This document shows, one piece after another, positions 9,340 to 17,348 of a stretch of DNA of 64,000 nt (positions are counted from its first letter, which is position 1; every line of letters begins with the position of its first letter). The position numbers were made by a program, and so were the translations under genes. Below the pieces are notes generated by a model. That model had not been told where the DNA came from. It made no database searches and worked only from the letters and a program-made list of their open reading frames with translations. Source of the DNA: Sphingomonas_D zeicaulis (GTDB lineage: Bacteria; Pseudomonadota; Alphaproteobacteria; Sphingomonadales; Sphingomonadaceae); assembly GCF_050433225.1 (NCBI RefSeq), contig NZ_JBNPXQ010000001.1, positions 310,001 through 374,000 of the forward strand, read 5' to 3'.

Positions 9340-10596
9340 TCAGCGTATTCCCGCCAGCGCCGCTGCAGCGTCCAGCACCCCGTCGCCCGGCCCCGCCACA
9401 TCCGGCGAGAGCGCCAGCGCTTCGTTCAGGATCGCGCGTCCCTTGATCCAGATGGCGAAACCCGCCGCGGCCGGCCGGCCGAGTTTCAGCGCGTCCGGCC
9501 ACAGCAGCCGGCTGCTGCGGTGGATGCCGAGCCCCTCGATCACCCGCAGCTTCAGCATCAGCGGCACGAGTTCGGGCTGGCGGGGTGCGGCCATGCCGAG
9601 CTGGCCCAGGATACGGGCATAGTTCACATAGAAGCCGGCGGGCGCGTCGCCCTCACCGGGCCGGGTGGCGCGTTCGAGTTCGGTGCGCCAGCGATCGGCG
9701 TCGGCGGCGGGCTGGCGCGCATCGGGTTCGTCGACGTTGAGCATGCTCGGCAGTCCGCGCATCATCGCGTGCCACACCGCCGCGTTCACGAAGGAGGCGA
9801 AGTCGCCATAATGATAGACGATCAGCGACGGCGTGACCGCCGCCTCGCTGGCCAGCCGCCGCACGTTTAGCCCGGCTAGCCCCTCGCGGATGATCGTGGC
9901 GGCGGCGCAATCGAGCAGCCGCTCCATCGCCGCGCCCGGCGGCGCCGTCATCGTCTCGTCCGGAAAGCGGCCCGCCATCAGCCAGTCGATCGCCGCGGTG
10001 GACGCGCGGCGATCGACTGGCGTGCCGGCCTGGCACTCGAACAGCGCGGTCAGCGTGCCGCGCAGCAGCAGCGCATAGCCGGGCTCTCCGCCCAGCGCCG
10101 ATGCGAAGCCCAGTTCGATGATGCTGCAGGTGGCGATCACGTCGGCCAGCGGCGCGAAGGGACCGTCGTCGAGCAGCGCGTGCCAGAAGGCGCGGCGCAT
10201 CGCGTCCCAGTCGCGTAGCAGCGGCGCCGCGTCCGGAAACTGGCGATGGCGGAACAGCAGTTCCAGGCAGACGCGACTGGCCGGGTCGCGGCTCTGGTCG
10301 AGGATGTAGAAGGCGATCGCGGCGGCGAGATCGTCGGGCGTCTGCGGCAGCCCGGCCAGCTTCGCGCGCAGCGCCTCATGCGCGGCGGCGCTGCGTGCCA
10401 CCGCATCCTTCATGGTGGCGAGCAGCAGCCCGTCCTTGCCGCCGAAATGCTGGAACACCGCGGTGGTGCTCTTGCCCACCGTCGCGGTGATCGCGCGCAA
10501 CGAGAGGCTGTCGATCCCCGCAGTCGCCACCGCCGCGAGGGTCGCGGAGATCAGGTCCGCGCGCAGATCGCGCGGATGCGTGTCATCCGTTGCCAT
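9340..10596 (-). CDS. Tandem TetR-family transcriptional regulator (two TetR modules fused)
   Basis: Encodes 418 aa, about twice the usual TetR length of 190-220 aa. Residues around 10-60 form a first TetR DNA-binding domain (ISATLAAVATAGIDSLSLRA, then VGKSTTAVFQHFGGKDGLL). Around residues 220-270 a second begins (LLDCAAATIIREGLAGLNVR, then AAVTPSLIVYHYGDFASF). Each is followed by a helical ligand-binding region. The reading frame is continuous, so this is a real fusion and not two genes. It lies upstream of and on the same strand as the TBDR/PhoD pair, and may regulate that pair or itself. The DNA-binding half of the second module is less canonical. Confidence 0.85.
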   Translation of the reverse strand: MATDDTHPRDLRADLISATLAAVATAGIDSLSLRAITATVGKSTTAVFQHFGGKDGLLLATMKDAVARSAAAHEALRAKLAGLPQTPDDLAAAIAFYILDQSRDPASRVCLELLFRHRQFPDAAPLLRDWDAMRRAFWHALLDDGPFAPLADVIATCSIIELGFASALGGEPGYALLLRGTLTALFECQAGTPVDRRASTAAIDWLMAGRFPDETMTAPPGAAMERLLDCAAATIIREGLAGLNVRRLASEAAVTPSLIVYHYGDFASFVNAAVWHAMMRGLPSMLNVDEPDARQPAADADRWRTELERATRPGEGDAPAGFYVNYARILGQLGMAAPRQPELVPLMLKLRVIEGLGIHRSSRLLWPDALKLGRPAAAGFAIWIKGRAILNEALALSPDVAGPGDGVLDAAAALAGIR

Positions 10597-10844
10597 GCAT
10601 CACGCTGTTGCCCATCGCCCCATCCGGCGAGCGATGCGCCAGCAACGGGCGGCAGGGCAAGCCCGGATCGCAAGCGAACTTCGGCAGGCTGCATCATGGC
10701 CAACCCCGCGCATCGCGGCTAGGCTCGGCGCTGCCACGCCGGGCCCGCGCCGTAACCGGAACATCCGGTTGCGCTTGCGAGTCTGGCTGGCGCGCCTGCA
10801 CTTTGACCCGCGCTTTGGCCCGCACTCTGGATCGAGACCATCGA

Positions 10845-11435
10845 ATGACCCCTGTCGCCAGACCCTCCCTTTTCCTTGTCGCCATTCTCGGCCTCACGGG
10901 TGCGGCGCCCGCCGTCGCGCAGACCTATCCGGCGAAGGAGGTCGGCAGCTGGACAGTGGCGGCGAGCAGGGACGGGCAAGGCTGTTTCCTCACCCGAACC
11001 TATGATCGCCCCGGGCAAACGACGCTGCTCGTCGGGCTTGAGGTGGATGGCGACAATCATGTCACGCTGCTCAACGCCAATTGGTCGATCAAGCCGAAGG
11101 ACGAGGTGAAGCTGAATTTCCGCCTCTCCAAGGCCACCTATACCGATCGCTTCGCGGTGGGGATGGAATCGGAAGCCAAGAAGGGGTTCGTCACCAGCTT
11201 CCCCGCGAAATTTCTCGCCGATTTCGCGGCGTCGACCACGCTGGACATCGCGCGCGGCAAGGTGCCGGTGGAGAAACTTGGGCTCGACGGCAGCGCCGCT
11301 GCGGTCAAGGAGTTGCGGCGCTGCGTGTGGATCCACAAGGCCAAGGGGCTGGGAATCGAAACGGGCAAGGAGCGCGCGGACGGCATTCCAGCGGACCCGT
11401 TCGCCACCGATCAGGACGCCAGGCCGAAGAAATGA
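10845..11435 (+). CDS. Secreted invasion-associated/hypothetical periplasmic protein
   Basis: Encodes 196 aa with a clear Sec signal (SLFLVAILGLTGAAPAVAQ). The mature part opens YPAKEVGSWTVAASRDGQGCF, a pattern common in small exported sphingomonad proteins. It has two cysteines (GCF, RRCVW) that could form a disulphide. The frame is open upstream, but the ATG at 10845 is chosen because it starts the signal peptide. I do not recognise a catalytic motif. It sits between two unrelated regulators' ends and could be monocistronic. Confidence 0.7.
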   Translation: MTPVARPSLFLVAILGLTGAAPAVAQTYPAKEVGSWTVAASRDGQGCFLTRTYDRPGQTTLLVGLEVDGDNHVTLLNANWSIKPKDEVKLNFRLSKATYTDRFAVGMESEAKKGFVTSFPAKFLADFAASTTLDIARGKVPVEKLGLDGSAAAVKELRRCVWIHKAKGLGIETGKERADGIPADPFATDQDARPKK

Positions 11436-11612
11436 TGTGGGTCGCACGCTGCGCAGATTCGCGTGGTTTGCGCCGAGTGGTGCCCGGCTCAAGGCGAAAA
11501 AATGGCCGTTTTCCGCTGATCGGAACGGATGCACGGTCGATCAGAATCCGATTGGCGGAACTTTGGCGGTCCGCTTGGATTGTACCGTTGGATTAACGAT
11601 ACGGAATAATAT

Positions 11613-11921
11613 ATGTCGCACTCTCTGATGAAACTGGCTCCCGCGGTTGTGCTTTTGGCTGGCGCGGTTGGCCTCAGTGGTTGTGCAACCAAATCCTTCG
11701 TAAGGGAGCAGATCGCGCCGGTCAGCCAGCGCGTCGACACGCTCGAAGCAAGGCTTCAGGAGACCGACGGCACCGCCAAGACCGCGCTGGCGGAAGCGCA
11801 GGCCGCCTCGCAGGCGGCGCAGGCCAATGGCCAGCGCATCGACCAGCTCGGCGCCCGCGTCGACGGTGCCGAACAGCGCATCGCCGCGCAGGAAAATGCG
11901 CGGAAGCGTCCCCGCAACTAA
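11613..11921 (+). CDS. Small coiled-coil lipoprotein
   Basis: Encodes 102 aa. A signal sequence ends in a lipobox (LSGC at about residues 21-24), so the mature protein should be lipid-anchored. The remainder is Ala/Gln-rich and helical, with heptad-like spacing (VDTLEARLQET ... IDQLGARVDGAEQRI) and a basic tail (RKRPRN). It resembles small Lpp-like or OmpA-associated coiled-coil lipoproteins that link or space the envelope, although no C-terminal Lys for murein attachment is obvious. It is followed by a hairpin at 11929-11952. Confidence 0.75.
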   Translation: MSHSLMKLAPAVVLLAGAVGLSGCATKSFVREQIAPVSQRVDTLEARLQETDGTAKTALAEAQAASQAAQANGQRIDQLGARVDGAEQRIAAQENARKRPRN

Positions 11922-11928
11922 TGGTTTC

Positions 11929-11952
11929 GGGTCGGCCCCTGCCTGCCGACCC
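11929..11952 (+). terminator. Hairpin after the lipoprotein gene
   Basis: Arms GGGTCGGC (11929-11936) and GCCGACCC (11945-11952) begin eight bases after the stop codon. The following sequence is AT-richer (GCATAATTAG) but has no long T-run, so it is a weak intrinsic terminator or an mRNA end-stabilising hairpin. Confidence 0.55.
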
Positions 11953-12023
11953 GCATAATTAGTCCCCCCGAAACGGTCGTCGCGTCATGCGGCGGCCGTT
12001 TCCTTGCGAGCAGCCAGACATCG

Positions 12024-12710
12024 ATGATCAAATGCTTTCCGGCGCTGGCGGCGCTGGCCCTTGCGCTCCCCACCGCGGCCATCGCGGTTCCCCCCGAAGC
12101 GACGCAGCAGGCGGCCGACAGCGCCGCCGTCGAGGAGAAGCCCGGCCCGTCGATCGGCGCCCAACGCGTGGCGGATTGGGTCGCCTCCTCGGGCGACAAT
12201 GCCGCGCTGCCCTATCTCATCATCGACAAGCCCACCGCCTCGGTGCGGCTGTTCGACGCCAAGGGGAAGATGCTGGCAGAGGCGCCGGTACTGATCGGCA
12301 TCGCGCTGGGCGACGACGCCACCCCCGGCATCGGCGCCAAGAGTCTTTCGGAGATCGGTCCGGCCGAGAAGACCACGCCGGCCGGCCGCTACCTCGCCAA
12401 ATTCGGCCTCGCAGTGGGCAAGGAACGGGTGCTGTGGGTCGATTACGCGACGTCGGTCGCGATCCACACGATCCCCAAGACATCCCCAAAAAAGGAACGC
12501 CGCCGCCAGCGCATGCTCTCGGCGACGCCCGACGACAACCGCATCACCTTCGGCTGCATCAACGTGCCGATCGCCTTCTATGGCAAGACGCTGCGGCCGC
12601 TGTTCCAGAAGAAGGGCGGCTATGTCTATGTGCTGCCCGATACCAAATCGGTGGAAGAGGTGTTCCCCCGCCTGCGCGTCGAGGCGCTGAAGGCCGGCGG
12701 CGCGGGCTGA
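12024..12710 (+). CDS. L,D-transpeptidase (YkuD)-like exported protein with altered motif
   Basis: Encodes 228 aa with a signal peptide (ALAALALALPTAAIA). The YkuD-type core is visible: PYLIIDKPTASVRLFDAKG, TTPAGRYLAKFG, AIHTIP (the conserved His) and FGCINV (the catalytic Cys). Family enzymes form 3-3 peptidoglycan cross-links or attach lipoproteins. The usual S/T-H-G-C motif reads T-F-G-C here, so the His next to the Gly is Phe. A long basic insert (KKERRRQRM) separates the His and Cys parts. Activity is plausible because Cys is kept, but is not certain. Confidence 0.78.
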   Translation: MIKCFPALAALALALPTAAIAVPPEATQQAADSAAVEEKPGPSIGAQRVADWVASSGDNAALPYLIIDKPTASVRLFDAKGKMLAEAPVLIGIALGDDATPGIGAKSLSEIGPAEKTTPAGRYLAKFGLAVGKERVLWVDYATSVAIHTIPKTSPKKERRRQRMLSATPDDNRITFGCINVPIAFYGKTLRPLFQKKGGYVYVLPDTKSVEEVFPRLRVEALKAGGAG

Positions 12711-12741
12711 TCCGCACGCGCCGCCGGCGTCCGCCGCCCGG

Positions 12742-13107
12742 TCAGGCGGCGGCGTATGTCGGCTGGAGCACCGCCTCGACCAGCGCCGCCTCGCGCAGAT
12801 GGCCGGCTTTCTCATCATAGTCGGGATCGGCGACCATGTCCGTGAACGCCTTGCGGCTGGGATAGCGCACGAGCGCGACCATGTCCCATGCCTGCCCCGC
12901 CTCGGCCGACAGCGCCGGCAACCCCTCACCGACATAGACCAGTTCGCCACCATAGCGCCCGAGCAGCGGACCGACCGCGGCGATATACTCGTCATAGCGC
13001 TCGCGTCCGCCATCGGGCCGGAAGCGCAGCAGGTTGAGCATGACGATGGGCCGGTCGTCGGTCTCGGCGGCAAAGCGCTGCAATTCGCTTTCGATCAGCG
13101 TGATCAT
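12742..13107 (-). CDS. DUF1330 family protein
   Basis: Encodes 121 aa, soluble, with no signal. The pattern RPIVMLNLLRFRPDGGRERYDEY and a later ALVRYPSRKAFTDMVADPDY match DUF1330, a small alpha-beta barrel (dimeric ferredoxin-like) family without assigned chemistry. The ATG at 13107 has a good AGAGGAACG site. It begins 11 bp after the epoxide hydrolase gene on the same strand, so both are likely one operon under the operators at 14101-14136. Confidence 0.8.
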   Translation of the reverse strand: MITLIESELQRFAAETDDRPIVMLNLLRFRPDGGRERYDEYIAAVGPLLGRYGGELVYVGEGLPALSAEAGQAWDMVALVRYPSRKAFTDMVADPDYDEKAGHLREAALVEAVLQPTYAAA

Positions 13108-13118
13108 GGTCGTTCCTC

Positions 13119-14075
13119 TTAGCTGTGGCCGGCAGGTTGGGAAGCGAGGCCCGCCAGAAACCCCGTCAGCGCCGCATTGACCTGTTCCGCCGCTTCGAGC
13201 TGCGGCCAGTGCCCGGCCTGTTCGATGGAAAGAAAGCCGCGCAGCCCGGGCAGCGCCGGGCGCAACGCCGCTTCGCTGGGCTGGCGCACTGCATTCAGCC
13301 CGTCCCGTCCCCCGGTCAGGAAGAAGGATGGCTGGGGGACGACCGCGCCGGCATAGGCGCGCCCGACCAGCGCATAGAACGAGTCGATCGCGCGGTAATA
13401 GTTGAGCCCGCCGTGGAAGCCGGTTTCGGCGAAGCTCGCTACCGCTTCCTCGATATAGGCGGGATCGATCGTGCGCAGCGGTTCGGGCGCAGGGCGCAGC
13501 AGCCCCCGTGCCGGGTCGAAGGGATCCCAGCGCAGACCCTCGGGTGCCTGGCCCGACGTCCAGTAATAATTGCCCGGGATCGTGGTTGCGGCATCCACCC
13601 AGGCGGCATCGGCTTCGGGCCGGATCTGGGAGAACATGTAGAAATCGTCCTTTCCCGCCGCACGCAGTTCGTCGAGAAAGGTCGGGCCGCCGGGCTGGAT
13701 GAAGGGAACGCTGATCCCGAACACCGCCGTGAAGCGGTCCGGACGCAGCATCGCTGCGGTCCAGGCGACGTTCGCGCCGAAATCATGCCCGACGACGGCG
13801 GCGGTCGCAATGCCCAGTGCGTCGAGCACCGCGACGAGATCGCCGACGCAGTGCACCGCCATATAGGCCTCGGCCTCCTCAGGCGCGTCGCTCTCGCCAT
13901 AGCCGCGCATGTCGAGCGCGATCGCCCGCCAGCCGGCATCGGCCGCAGCCTGCATTTGCGACCGCCAGCTCGACCAGATCGCCGGAAAGCCGTGGCAGAA
14001 CAGGATGGCGGGGCCGCTGCCCTGTTCGACGACGTGCAGCCGAATGCCGGTCGCATCTATGTGATGATGGCGCAT
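13119..14075 (-). CDS. Alpha/beta hydrolase, epoxide-hydrolase type
   Basis: Encodes 318 aa, cytoplasmic. The fold markers are HGFPAIWSSW (oxyanion HGxP), DMRGYGESD, VGHDFGA (the nucleophile elbow with Asp, as in epoxide hydrolases and haloalkane dehalogenases) and a C-terminal AGHWPQLE (catalytic His). The expected reaction is hydrolysis of an epoxide via an Asp-ester intermediate, or dehalogenation. The start at 14075 is chosen because AGGAGA lies six bases upstream; an ATG at 14093 is possible. It is divergent from a TetR regulator with paired operators in between. Confidence 0.88.
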   Translation of the reverse strand: MRHHHIDATGIRLHVVEQGSGPAILFCHGFPAIWSSWRSQMQAAADAGWRAIALDMRGYGESDAPEEAEAYMAVHCVGDLVAVLDALGIATAAVVGHDFGANVAWTAAMLRPDRFTAVFGISVPFIQPGGPTFLDELRAAGKDDFYMFSQIRPEADAAWVDAATTIPGNYYWTSGQAPEGLRWDPFDPARGLLRPAPEPLRTIDPAYIEEAVASFAETGFHGGLNYYRAIDSFYALVGRAYAGAVVPQPSFFLTGGRDGLNAVRQPSEAALRPALPGLRGFLSIEQAGHWPQLEAAEQVNAALTGFLAGLASQPAGHS

Positions 14076-14100
14076 CTCGATTCTCCTCGCCATCTCTGCT

Positions 14101-14136
14101 AATACATGTGTATTGAGTTGGCAATACGAGTGTATT
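14101..14136. promoter_or_regulatory. Two tandem operators AATAC-N4-GTATT
   Basis: Two identical dyads share the arms AATAC and GTATT with a 4-bp spacer: 14101-14114 (spacer ATGT) and 14123-14136 (spacer GAGT). Their centres are 22 bp apart, two helical turns. They lie between the divergent epoxide hydrolase start (14075) and the TetR start (14147), the classic position for TetR autoregulation and control of the divergent operon. Confidence 0.8.
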
Positions 14137-14146
14137 GGAGAAGTGC

Positions 14147-14716
14147 GTGGCTGACGATCAGCGGGAGGCTTTGCTCGAAACCGGGGTGGCGCTGGCGCAT
14201 GCGCGCGGCTTCGGAGCGACCGGCGTGCGGGAGATCACCGCGGCGGCGGGGGTTCCCCAAGGCTCCTTCACCAATCATTTCCGTTCGAAGGAGGCGTTCG
14301 GCGTGCTGCTGCTCGATCGCTATTCCGCGCGCATCGAAGGAATCATGCGTGAAACTTTGGAGAATGAGGCGCTGCCGCCGGAAGAGCGGCTGATCGGCTA
14401 TTTCGATCGGATCGCTGCAAATGCCGCTGCGCTGGAATGGCAGCGCGGCTGTCTGGTCGCAGATCTTTCCGCAGAGATCGCATCGCATGGCGAAGCACTG
14501 CGTGCCGGGCTGCAAGCGGCACTCGAACGGCAATCCGCGCGGTTCGAGGCGGCCGTCGCAGCGGTCTTTCCCGGGAACGATAGCGATCTCGGCGCCGTTC
14601 TGCTCGCAGCGTGGCACGGTACACTGCTGCGCACCAAGGTGGAGCAGACGCCGACGGCGATCGATCGCTTCCGCCGCGTGCTTGCCGCCCTTATCGCGGC
14701 CAGACAGGAAGGATAG
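14147..14716 (+). CDS. TetR/AcrR family transcriptional regulator
   Basis: Encodes 189 aa. The N-terminal helix-turn-helix is typical: ALLETGVALAHARGFGATGV, then AAAGVPQGSFTNHFRSKEAF. The C-terminal helical domain is of the TetR_C type (LEWQRGCLVADLSAEIASHG). The start is taken as GTG at 14147, because GGAG at 14137-14140 is correctly spaced for it; a TTG at 14135 would place the ribosome site inside the gene. It is probably an autorepressor acting on the tandem AATAC dyads just upstream, controlling the hydrolase genes on both sides. Confidence 0.9.
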   Translation: MADDQREALLETGVALAHARGFGATGVREITAAAGVPQGSFTNHFRSKEAFGVLLLDRYSARIEGIMRETLENEALPPEERLIGYFDRIAANAAALEWQRGCLVADLSAEIASHGEALRAGLQAALERQSARFEAAVAAVFPGNDSDLGAVLLAAWHGTLLRTKVEQTPTAIDRFRRVLAALIAARQEG

Positions 14717-14723
14717 GTTCGCA

Positions 14724-15659
14724 GTGTCGGAAAACCCCCGGTCCGTCTCTTTCAGGAATGGTGATCTCGATCTCGCAGGGGCGCTGCACCTGCCGCCCGG
14801 CTTCGATGCCGGGCGCCGATATCCGGCACTGGTGATCGCCACGCCCGGCAGCAGCGTGAAGGAACAGATCGGCGCGGTCTACGGCCGCAAGCTGGCCGCG
14901 CACGGCTTCGTCGTGCTGGTGTTCGACCCGGCCTATCAGGGGCAGAGCGGCGGCTTCCCCCGCGACCGGGAAGATCCGGCGACACGCATCGAGGATATAC
15001 GCTGCGGCGCCGACCACCTCGTTACCTTGCCGTTTGTCGCGGAGGACCGGATCGGGCTTCTCGGCATCTGCGCAGGCGGCGGCTATGCTGTGAGCGCGGC
15101 GATGATCGACCGCCGCTTCAAGGCGCTGGGCACGGTGGTGGCGAGCAATATCGGCCGTGCGTTCCGCCAGAACGAAAACACGCCGAACGCGGTCGAAGAC
15201 GTGCTGGAGGCAGTCGCGCGCCAGCGCACCGCGGAGGCGCGGGGCGCCGCGGTGCGTCGCGACAACTGGCTGCCCGACACGCCGGAAGATGCCGCCGCCG
15301 CAGGCATCACCGACCGCGACATGCTGGACGCGATCGACTTTTACCGCACCCCGCGCGGACGCAACCCGCACTCCACCAACCGCCTGCATTTCGAAAGCAT
15401 GAGCCGCATCCTCGGCTTCGACGGCTTCCACCTCGCTGAACAGCTTCTCGTCCAGCCGGTGCTGGTCGTGGTCGGCGGCCGCATCGGCACCACCTTCTCC
15501 TATGCCGACGGCAAGCAGCTTTACGAGCAGGCCCGCAACCGGCGCGGGTTCGTCGCCGTGGAGGGGGCAGGGCATTACGACCTCTACGACAAGGACGAAT
15601 ATGTCGATCAAGCGGTGGCGGCGCTGGCCCCATTCTTCAAGCAGCAGCTCGGAGCGTGA
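14724..15659 (+). CDS. Alpha/beta hydrolase (dienelactone-hydrolase-like)
   Basis: Encodes 311 aa, cytoplasmic. Fold markers: YPALVIATPGSSVKEQ, VLVFDPAYQGQSGG, a nucleophile region GLLGICAGGGYA in which the elbow is G-I-C-A-G-G (Cys in the nucleophile position, as in dienelactone hydrolase) and a C-terminal GAGHYDLYD with the likely His. The start is GTG at 14724, after AGGAAGGA, seven bases past the TetR stop; the frame is open upstream but overlaps TetR. It forms an operon with the regulator and probably processes the same class of compound as the divergent epoxide hydrolase. Confidence 0.87.
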   Translation: MSENPRSVSFRNGDLDLAGALHLPPGFDAGRRYPALVIATPGSSVKEQIGAVYGRKLAAHGFVVLVFDPAYQGQSGGFPRDREDPATRIEDIRCGADHLVTLPFVAEDRIGLLGICAGGGYAVSAAMIDRRFKALGTVVASNIGRAFRQNENTPNAVEDVLEAVARQRTAEARGAAVRRDNWLPDTPEDAAAAGITDRDMLDAIDFYRTPRGRNPHSTNRLHFESMSRILGFDGFHLAEQLLVQPVLVVVGGRIGTTFSYADGKQLYEQARNRRGFVAVEGAGHYDLYDKDEYVDQAVAALAPFFKQQLGA

Positions 15660-15663
15660 TGTC

Positions 15664-15684
15664 CTCCCGAGCGCAGCCCGGGAG
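15664..15684. repeat. GC hairpin CTCCCG/CGGGAG between convergent genes
   Basis: Arms CTCCCG at 15664-15669 and CGGGAG at 15679-15684. It lies between the hydrolase stop (15659) and the convergent FAD oxidoreductase stop (15696). A member of the recurrent CTCCC-type hairpin family. Confidence 0.6.
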
Positions 15685-15695
15685 CACAACGGTCC

Positions 15696-17336
15696 TTAAC
15701 GTGGCAGCTTCAGGATCTGCTCCTCGGCCACCAGTCGCTTGCTCAGCTTGCCATAATCCACATCCTGCACCGCCACCCCATCGGCGATGGCGATATCGGC
15801 CGCCGCCGCCGCCGACTGTCCGAGGATCATGAACACCGGCTCCATCCGGATCGAACCATAGGCGATGTGCGATGCGGAGAGGGCGACGGGTACGAGCAGG
15901 TTGGTCGCGTCCTGCTTCTTCGGCACGATCGCGTCATAGCTGATCGGATAGGCGCCGCCGGGATCGACCTCGATATTGCCCTCGTTCCGCGCGAAACCGC
16001 GGGCATCGACGATGCGCTGCACATTGTGCGAATCCATGTTGTAGGATCCCATGCCCACCGGTCGCGGGGTCGCCTTGGTGCCGCGCAAATGTGGTTCGGC
16101 CATCACGAAGTCGGAAACCATGCGCCGCGCCTCGCGGACATACATCTCGCGCGGCCAGTGGCCGTTCTCGGCGAACTCGTCCTTGCAGAGGCCCCAGCGC
16201 GACATTTCCGCACGGGTCTCCGCCGGCACGCCGGGATCATTGGCCATGAACCAGAGCAGCCCCTGCTGGTAGGTCCGGTGCTCCGCCGCGATCGCGGCGC
16301 GTTCGGCATCGCTACCCTCGGGATAGCGATAATTCATCCCGATATTGTCGAAGGAAAAGGCGCCGTAATTGTTGGTGTCGGTCTTGCCGTTGGGGATGCG
16401 ATCGAACTTCTTGAAGAAGGTCCGATAGCCCGCGTCCATATAGCGCTTGAGCAGGGCATACTGGCCGGCGTCATAGCCTGCAGGCTTGGGCAACGGAACG
16501 CGGTTGGCGGCGACGTCGGTCAGGCACATGCGGAAGGTGTAGGCTTGGATCTTGCTGTCGGCGCTGCCGTCCGGCGCGGGCTTTTCCGCGCTGATCCGCG
16601 GCAACAGGCCGGACCTCGGATCGCCAGGCACGCGATAGGGATCGACGTCGCGCTCGAACTGATGATTGGTGGTGTTGGCGAGCTGCACGCCGTTCAGCGT
16701 CTCGCCATAGGTCGCATTGGCCTCGCGACCCACCGCGAAGCGCACGTCGGCACCCGCCATCAGGTCGCCCTCGTAACTCGCGTCGATGAAGACCTTGCCG
16801 GCGAAACGCGTGCCCGCAGTCGAGCGGAAGGCGATGATCCGGCCGTCCTTCGTCTCGACGCCGCTTGCGCCGCGATCGATCGGCTGCGACCGGATGACGG
16901 TGGCGCCCGCCGCCTTCACCCAATCCTCGAGGATGCGCTCGGCGACATGCGGCTCGAACTGCCACATCGCCGCGCCATCGACGAAATTCTCCGCGCGCTC
17001 GGGCCGCTTGGCGAGCGTCCAGGCGGCGGGATCGTCATAATGGCGCTTCACCCGCCGGTAGAATTCCAGCGAGAGCCCGCCGATCGCGCGATGATTGCCG
17101 GTGTCGGACCAGCCGAGCCCGTTGGTCGTCATGCCGCCCAGATAGGCGTCGCGACAGATGAGGGTGACGCTGCGGCCGAGCCTGCGGCCCTCGATCGCGG
17201 CGATCACGCCGCCGGCGGTGCAGCCATAGATAACGATGTCTGCCGCCGGTGGCGGCGTTTCCGCCTGCGCGGGCGCCACCGGTGCGAGCAGCGTCAGCAG
17301 GGTTGCCGCCAGCGCGGCGGTGCGAATGTAGGCCAT
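15696..17336 (-). CDS. FAD-dependent oxidoreductase, exported
   Basis: Encodes 546 aa. A signal peptide (ALAATLLTLLAPVAPAQAE) precedes a Rossmann dinucleotide motif (DIVIYGCTAGGVIAAIEGRR) and the family signature YLGGMTTNGLGWSD, typical of FAD_oxidored (PF12831) proteins found in polysaccharide-utilisation loci. The later FIDASYEGDLMAGADV is the second conserved FAD segment. The substrate is unknown; such enzymes are often linked to sugar or glycan oxidation. The ATG at 17336 is chosen because GAAGG is well spaced for it; an ATG at 17345 abuts the GAAGG. It begins 12 bp after the STN receptor stop codon, so it is co-transcribed with that receptor. Confidence 0.88.
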   Translation of the reverse strand: MAYIRTAALAATLLTLLAPVAPAQAETPPPAADIVIYGCTAGGVIAAIEGRRLGRSVTLICRDAYLGGMTTNGLGWSDTGNHRAIGGLSLEFYRRVKRHYDDPAAWTLAKRPERAENFVDGAAMWQFEPHVAERILEDWVKAAGATVIRSQPIDRGASGVETKDGRIIAFRSTAGTRFAGKVFIDASYEGDLMAGADVRFAVGREANATYGETLNGVQLANTTNHQFERDVDPYRVPGDPRSGLLPRISAEKPAPDGSADSKIQAYTFRMCLTDVAANRVPLPKPAGYDAGQYALLKRYMDAGYRTFFKKFDRIPNGKTDTNNYGAFSFDNIGMNYRYPEGSDAERAAIAAEHRTYQQGLLWFMANDPGVPAETRAEMSRWGLCKDEFAENGHWPREMYVREARRMVSDFVMAEPHLRGTKATPRPVGMGSYNMDSHNVQRIVDARGFARNEGNIEVDPGGAYPISYDAIVPKKQDATNLLVPVALSASHIAYGSIRMEPVFMILGQSAAAAADIAIADGVAVQDVDYGKLSKRLVAEEQILKLPR

Positions 17337-17348
17337 CAAACGCATCCT

